Below, piece after piece: positions 61,813 through 64,000 of a stretch of 64,000 nucleotides of DNA. The stretch is from Chitinophagaceae bacterium (lineage in GTDB: Bacteria; Bacteroidota; Bacteroidia; Chitinophagales; Chitinophagaceae). Where the stretch lies: positions 13,419 to 77,418 of the forward strand of contig JALNZE010000016.1 of assembly GCA_023229465.1 (NCBI GenBank), written 5' to 3'. Below the pieces are notes generated by a model. It ran no database searches and was not told where the DNA came from. It worked only from the letters and a program-made list of their open reading frames with translations. Position 1 is the stretch's first letter; each line of letters opens with the position of its first letter. A program made the translations under genes and the position numbers.

Positions 61813-62637
61813 ATGCTTCCCTTACTAAAAATTGAATGGCTTAAAATAAAAAAATACCCGGCTTTCTGGTGGATGCTGGCTATTGTTGGTTTAACTTATC
61901 CAGGTGTGAATGGCATGACCTACTATGGTTACCTGAAAGCCACAACCGGTAAAGAGATCACGAATAATCTCGCCAAAATGTTTTTGGGTAACCCCTTTGC
62001 CTTTCCCGAAACCTGGCACTCAGTGGCCTATTTTTCTTCCTTCTTTATTTTACTGCCTTCCATACTCGTTATCATGCTGGTTACGAACGAATATACCTTC
62101 CGCACACACCGTCAGAATATTATTGATGGCTGGAGCAGGGCGCAGTTCATTACCAGTAAATTATTTGATGTACTGATTGTTTCTGCCATTGTTACCATAG
62201 TATATTTTATAGTAGCGGCGGGCTTCGGGGTATATGCGGATAGTACACTTACCCATCAATGGACCAAACAGTTACAGTATATTCCTTTATTCTTTTTACA
62301 AACCCTTGCACAGCTTTCCATTGCTTTTATGCTGGGTTACCTCATTAAAAAAGCTTTCATTGCTTTGGGAATATTTCTATTCTACTATTTAGTCATTGAA
62401 AATATCGCGGTAGGTTATGCAAGGTTCAAACTCAATGATATAGGCAGGTTCCTGCCATTTGAAATTTCCGACAGACTGATTCCGCCACCTGTTTTTTTTA
62501 GTCGCTTCGGTAAAGATGCCAAAGCTTCTTATGATCATGCCCTTTCTTTAATACCCGGGCATGTGATCTATACCATCCTTTTAACAGCGGCTACCTGGCT
62601 CATCTGTTATGCTGTTCACAAAAAAAGAGACTTATAA
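61813..62637 (+). CDS. ABC-2 type permease
   Basis: The 274-residue protein has six transmembrane helices (about 18-36, 70-92, 113-136, 155-175, 180-200 and 245-265). EYTFRTHRQNIIDGWSRAQFITSKL after the second helix is the coupling region typical of ABC-2 permeases with the preceding ATPase. Most likely it exports a small hydrophobic substrate or assists lipid or antibiotic efflux. Confidence 0.88.
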   Translation: MLPLLKIEWLKIKKYPAFWWMLAIVGLTYPGVNGMTYYGYLKATTGKEITNNLAKMFLGNPFAFPETWHSVAYFSSFFILLPSILVIMLVTNEYTFRTHRQNIIDGWSRAQFITSKLFDVLIVSAIVTIVYFIVAAGFGVYADSTLTHQWTKQLQYIPLFFLQTLAQLSIAFMLGYLIKKAFIALGIFLFYYLVIENIAVGYARFKLNDIGRFLPFEISDRLIPPPVFFSRFGKDAKASYDHALSLIPGHVIYTILLTAATWLICYAVHKKRDL

Positions 62638-62641
62638 ATCA

Positions 62642-62747
62642 CTCTGTGAAACTCCCTACCTCCGTGCGCTCTGTGTTAAAAAAAATACTGCACATAAGGA
62701 TATTTTTTTCAACACAGAGGCCACAGAATTACAGGGGGTACACAGAG
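62642..62747. repeat. Large imperfect inverted repeat (CTCTGTG type)
   Basis: The inner arms CTCTGTGTTAAAAAAAATA (62669-62687) and its complement at 62701-62719 match at 18 of 19 positions around a 13-base loop. Outer CTCTGTG/CACAGAG copies at 62642-62648 and 62741-62747 extend it. CTCTGTG-rich palindromic elements are common intergenic repeats in this phylum and could also act as a terminator for the convergent genes. Confidence 0.75.
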
Positions 62748-62755
62748 AAGGGTGA

Positions 62756-63688
62756 TTAATCTTTTAATAATTCTGATATAGCCTGCTCAACGTTTGGAAA
62801 GGAAAAATCGAAACCCGCTAACTGAATTTTACGGCAACTGACTGTTGCACTTTTGAGTACTTCAATACTCATTTCCCCCAACAGTATTTTTAAAACAAAA
62901 GAGGGAACATACACCGGAATATAAAATTTACCCCGCAACTGTTTTGCCAAAGCAATAATCAGGTATTGATTGGATACAGGATGAGGAGCCACTGCATTGT
63001 AAGCACCATACAATTCTTCCTTTTCCAAAGCATAGATAAACATACGGCAAAGATCATCTACCTGAATCCAGCTAATCACCTGCCTGCCAGGCCCGAGAAT
63101 GCTTGCTATACCCGCTTTCAGCGGTTTTTTAAACTCAACAAAAGCGCCTCCTTCCTTACTCAGTACCATACCCGTTCTAAGTTTTACCAACCGGATACCC
63201 TGCTTCCTTACGGGTTCAATACTTTCTTCCCACAAACGACAGGTTTCACCAAGGTATTCAGAATCGGCAGGGGCTTCTTCTGTAAAACCCTGTTGTTTAC
63301 TCTTCTCCGTATCCGCGCCATACCATCCAATGGCAGAAGAGCTAATCACTGATTTTACATGATTGGTATTCGCTGCCAGCTCTTTCACCAACAGCGCACT
63401 ACTCTTAACCCGGCTATCCACTATCTCCTGTTTTCTTTCTTTACTCCATCGTTTATCCGCTACACCCGCACCGGCCAGATGAATAATATGGTCTGCTTTG
63501 GCAATGGCGCTCTTATCAATGGTCTGTTGGGCAATATCCCATTTCGCATAAGAAATGGTGGATGAGACTTTCGTTAATGGGGTTGCTCCGCGACTTAAAA
63601 TAATTACATCGTATCCTTTATCAGTCAGTAACTGTGTAAGTCTTCTTCCAACCATACCTGTTCCTCCGGTAATTAATATGGTAGACAT
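62756..63688 (-). CDS. TIGR01777-family NAD(P)-dependent epimerase-like protein
   Basis: The 310-residue SDR protein opens ILITGGTGMVGRRLTQLL (GxxGxxG) and has the family segments VDDLCRMFIYALE and a DUF1731-like C-terminus (LPSFVLKILLGEMSIEVLKSATVSCRKIQLAGF). It is similar to YfcH/SDR39U1 proteins, whose substrate is unknown. An orphan terminator lies upstream at 63830-63850 on the same strand, 142 bases from the start. Confidence 0.93.
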   Translation of the reverse strand: MSTILITGGTGMVGRRLTQLLTDKGYDVIILSRGATPLTKVSSTISYAKWDIAQQTIDKSAIAKADHIIHLAGAGVADKRWSKERKQEIVDSRVKSSALLVKELAANTNHVKSVISSSAIGWYGADTEKSKQQGFTEEAPADSEYLGETCRLWEESIEPVRKQGIRLVKLRTGMVLSKEGGAFVEFKKPLKAGIASILGPGRQVISWIQVDDLCRMFIYALEKEELYGAYNAVAPHPVSNQYLIIALAKQLRGKFYIPVYVPSFVLKILLGEMSIEVLKSATVSCRKIQLAGFDFSFPNVEQAISELLKD

Positions 63689-63829
63689 AAGGATTGCTCT
63701 TTATTCCCTGCCTTTACGCCAGTATGAAAATATGATTTCACCGGTAGCGACTGCAAGGTTAATTATCAATTTTTTTCAGTTCACCGGCACAAAGATGGGC
63801 TATTAAAGGATAATTTCAGCAAACAAAAA

Positions 63830-63850
63830 CCCCCGACTCATCATCGGGGG
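63830..63850 (-). terminator. Orphan minus-strand rho-independent terminator
   Basis: CCCCCGA and TCGGGGG with a 7-base loop; on the minus strand it is followed by TTTTTGTTT. No complete minus-strand gene precedes it within the window. A short ORF (ATG CTC TCA TTA ATA TGT) ends inside it. It may close a short transcript or attenuate the epimerase gene 142 bases downstream. Confidence 0.75.
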
Positions 63851-63929
63851 CCACAACTAAAATCACCAAAACATATTAATGAGAGCATAATTTAGTGATA
63901 CATTAAAATTTATTTTGTATCTTTATGAG

Positions 63930-64000
63930 ATGATAATGATAAAAAAGCGAGGCAGCAAAGACAGCCAGGAAACAAAAAGGAAGTTGGCGGTAGATTTTCT
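63930..64000 (+). CDS. Start of a gene cut by the window end, possibly TetR-family regulator
   Basis: The open frame from the ATG at 63930 (or at 63936, two codons in) continues to the window edge and starts KKRGSKDSQETKRKLAVDF. The basic start followed by ETKRKL resembles the opening of TetR-family regulators, but too little is visible to be sure. The 5' region before it contains an AT-rich stretch (63895-63925). Confidence 0.4.
   Translation, partial: MIMIKKRGSKDSQETKRKLAVDF

Overview
The window comes from a member of the Bacteroidota, most likely the Chitinophagaceae or a close relative. This rests on a 2423-residue SprA (type IX secretion translocon) next to ruvA, the futalosine menaquinone genes mqnB and mqnD, DUF3127, DUF2795 and SemiSWEET proteins, a MobA/relaxase/YWFCY-type coupling protein set, and a CTnDOT-like tyrosine integrase. 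The family-level placement is inference; no rRNA is present.

Region 1 (1 to about 17.3 kb) is an integrated mobilisable or conjugative element whose left end lies outside the window. Nearly all its genes read on the minus strand. From the right end inward it holds a tyrosine integrase, an ORF6N-domain regulator, a zinc-ribbon protein, a DUF262 + HEPN pair, an excisionase-like HTH protein, two small proteins, a possible oriT, mobA, the relaxase, a VirD4-type coupling protein and an unknown protein. The leftmost part is a compact DNA phosphorothioation operon: dndC, dndD, dndE, a PLD-nuclease/helicase and a small protein. The cargo therefore carries two separate defence modules. Perfect palindromes with related half-sites (CTTGAGGTCAC, CTTGAAGTCGC) occur inside the ORF6N gene, just upstream of it, and upstream of the integrase.

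Region 2 (17.3 to 25.4 kb) starts with tRNA-Pro(UGG) and tRNA-Ser(GCU), followed by dnaA. Then come a 5'-nucleotidase split over two overlapping genes, DUF3127, a FAD oxidoreductase, and a membrane protein / histidine kinase / response regulator operon. Region 3 (25.5 to 38.8 kb) has an ABC-2 exporter, sprA, ruvA, a PIN toxin-antitoxin pair with its operator, fabH and a PLP trans-sulfuration enzyme. Region 4 (38.8 to 52.9 kb) has a serine hydrolase, an amidohydrolase lipoprotein lacking the usual HxH, fabD, TPR proteins, folE with two tandem 6-pyruvoyl-tetrahydropterin synthase homologues, mqnB/mqnD, a class IV aminotransferase, a Nif3 protein and a coiled-coil zinc-ribbon protein. Region 5 (53 to 64 kb) has recN, flanked by heptad repeats and carrying an in-frame PAGQAG repeat, then SemiSWEET, several ABC ATPases, a cobalamin adenosyltransferase, gatC, a FadB-like fusion, an ABC-2 transporter, a TIGR01777 epimerase and the start of another gene.

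The element is the part most likely to hold something new: a dnd operon without dndB next to the DUF262-HEPN pair, and palindromes that may tie ORF6N and integrase control together. From dnaA onward the genome is mostly ordinary housekeeping.
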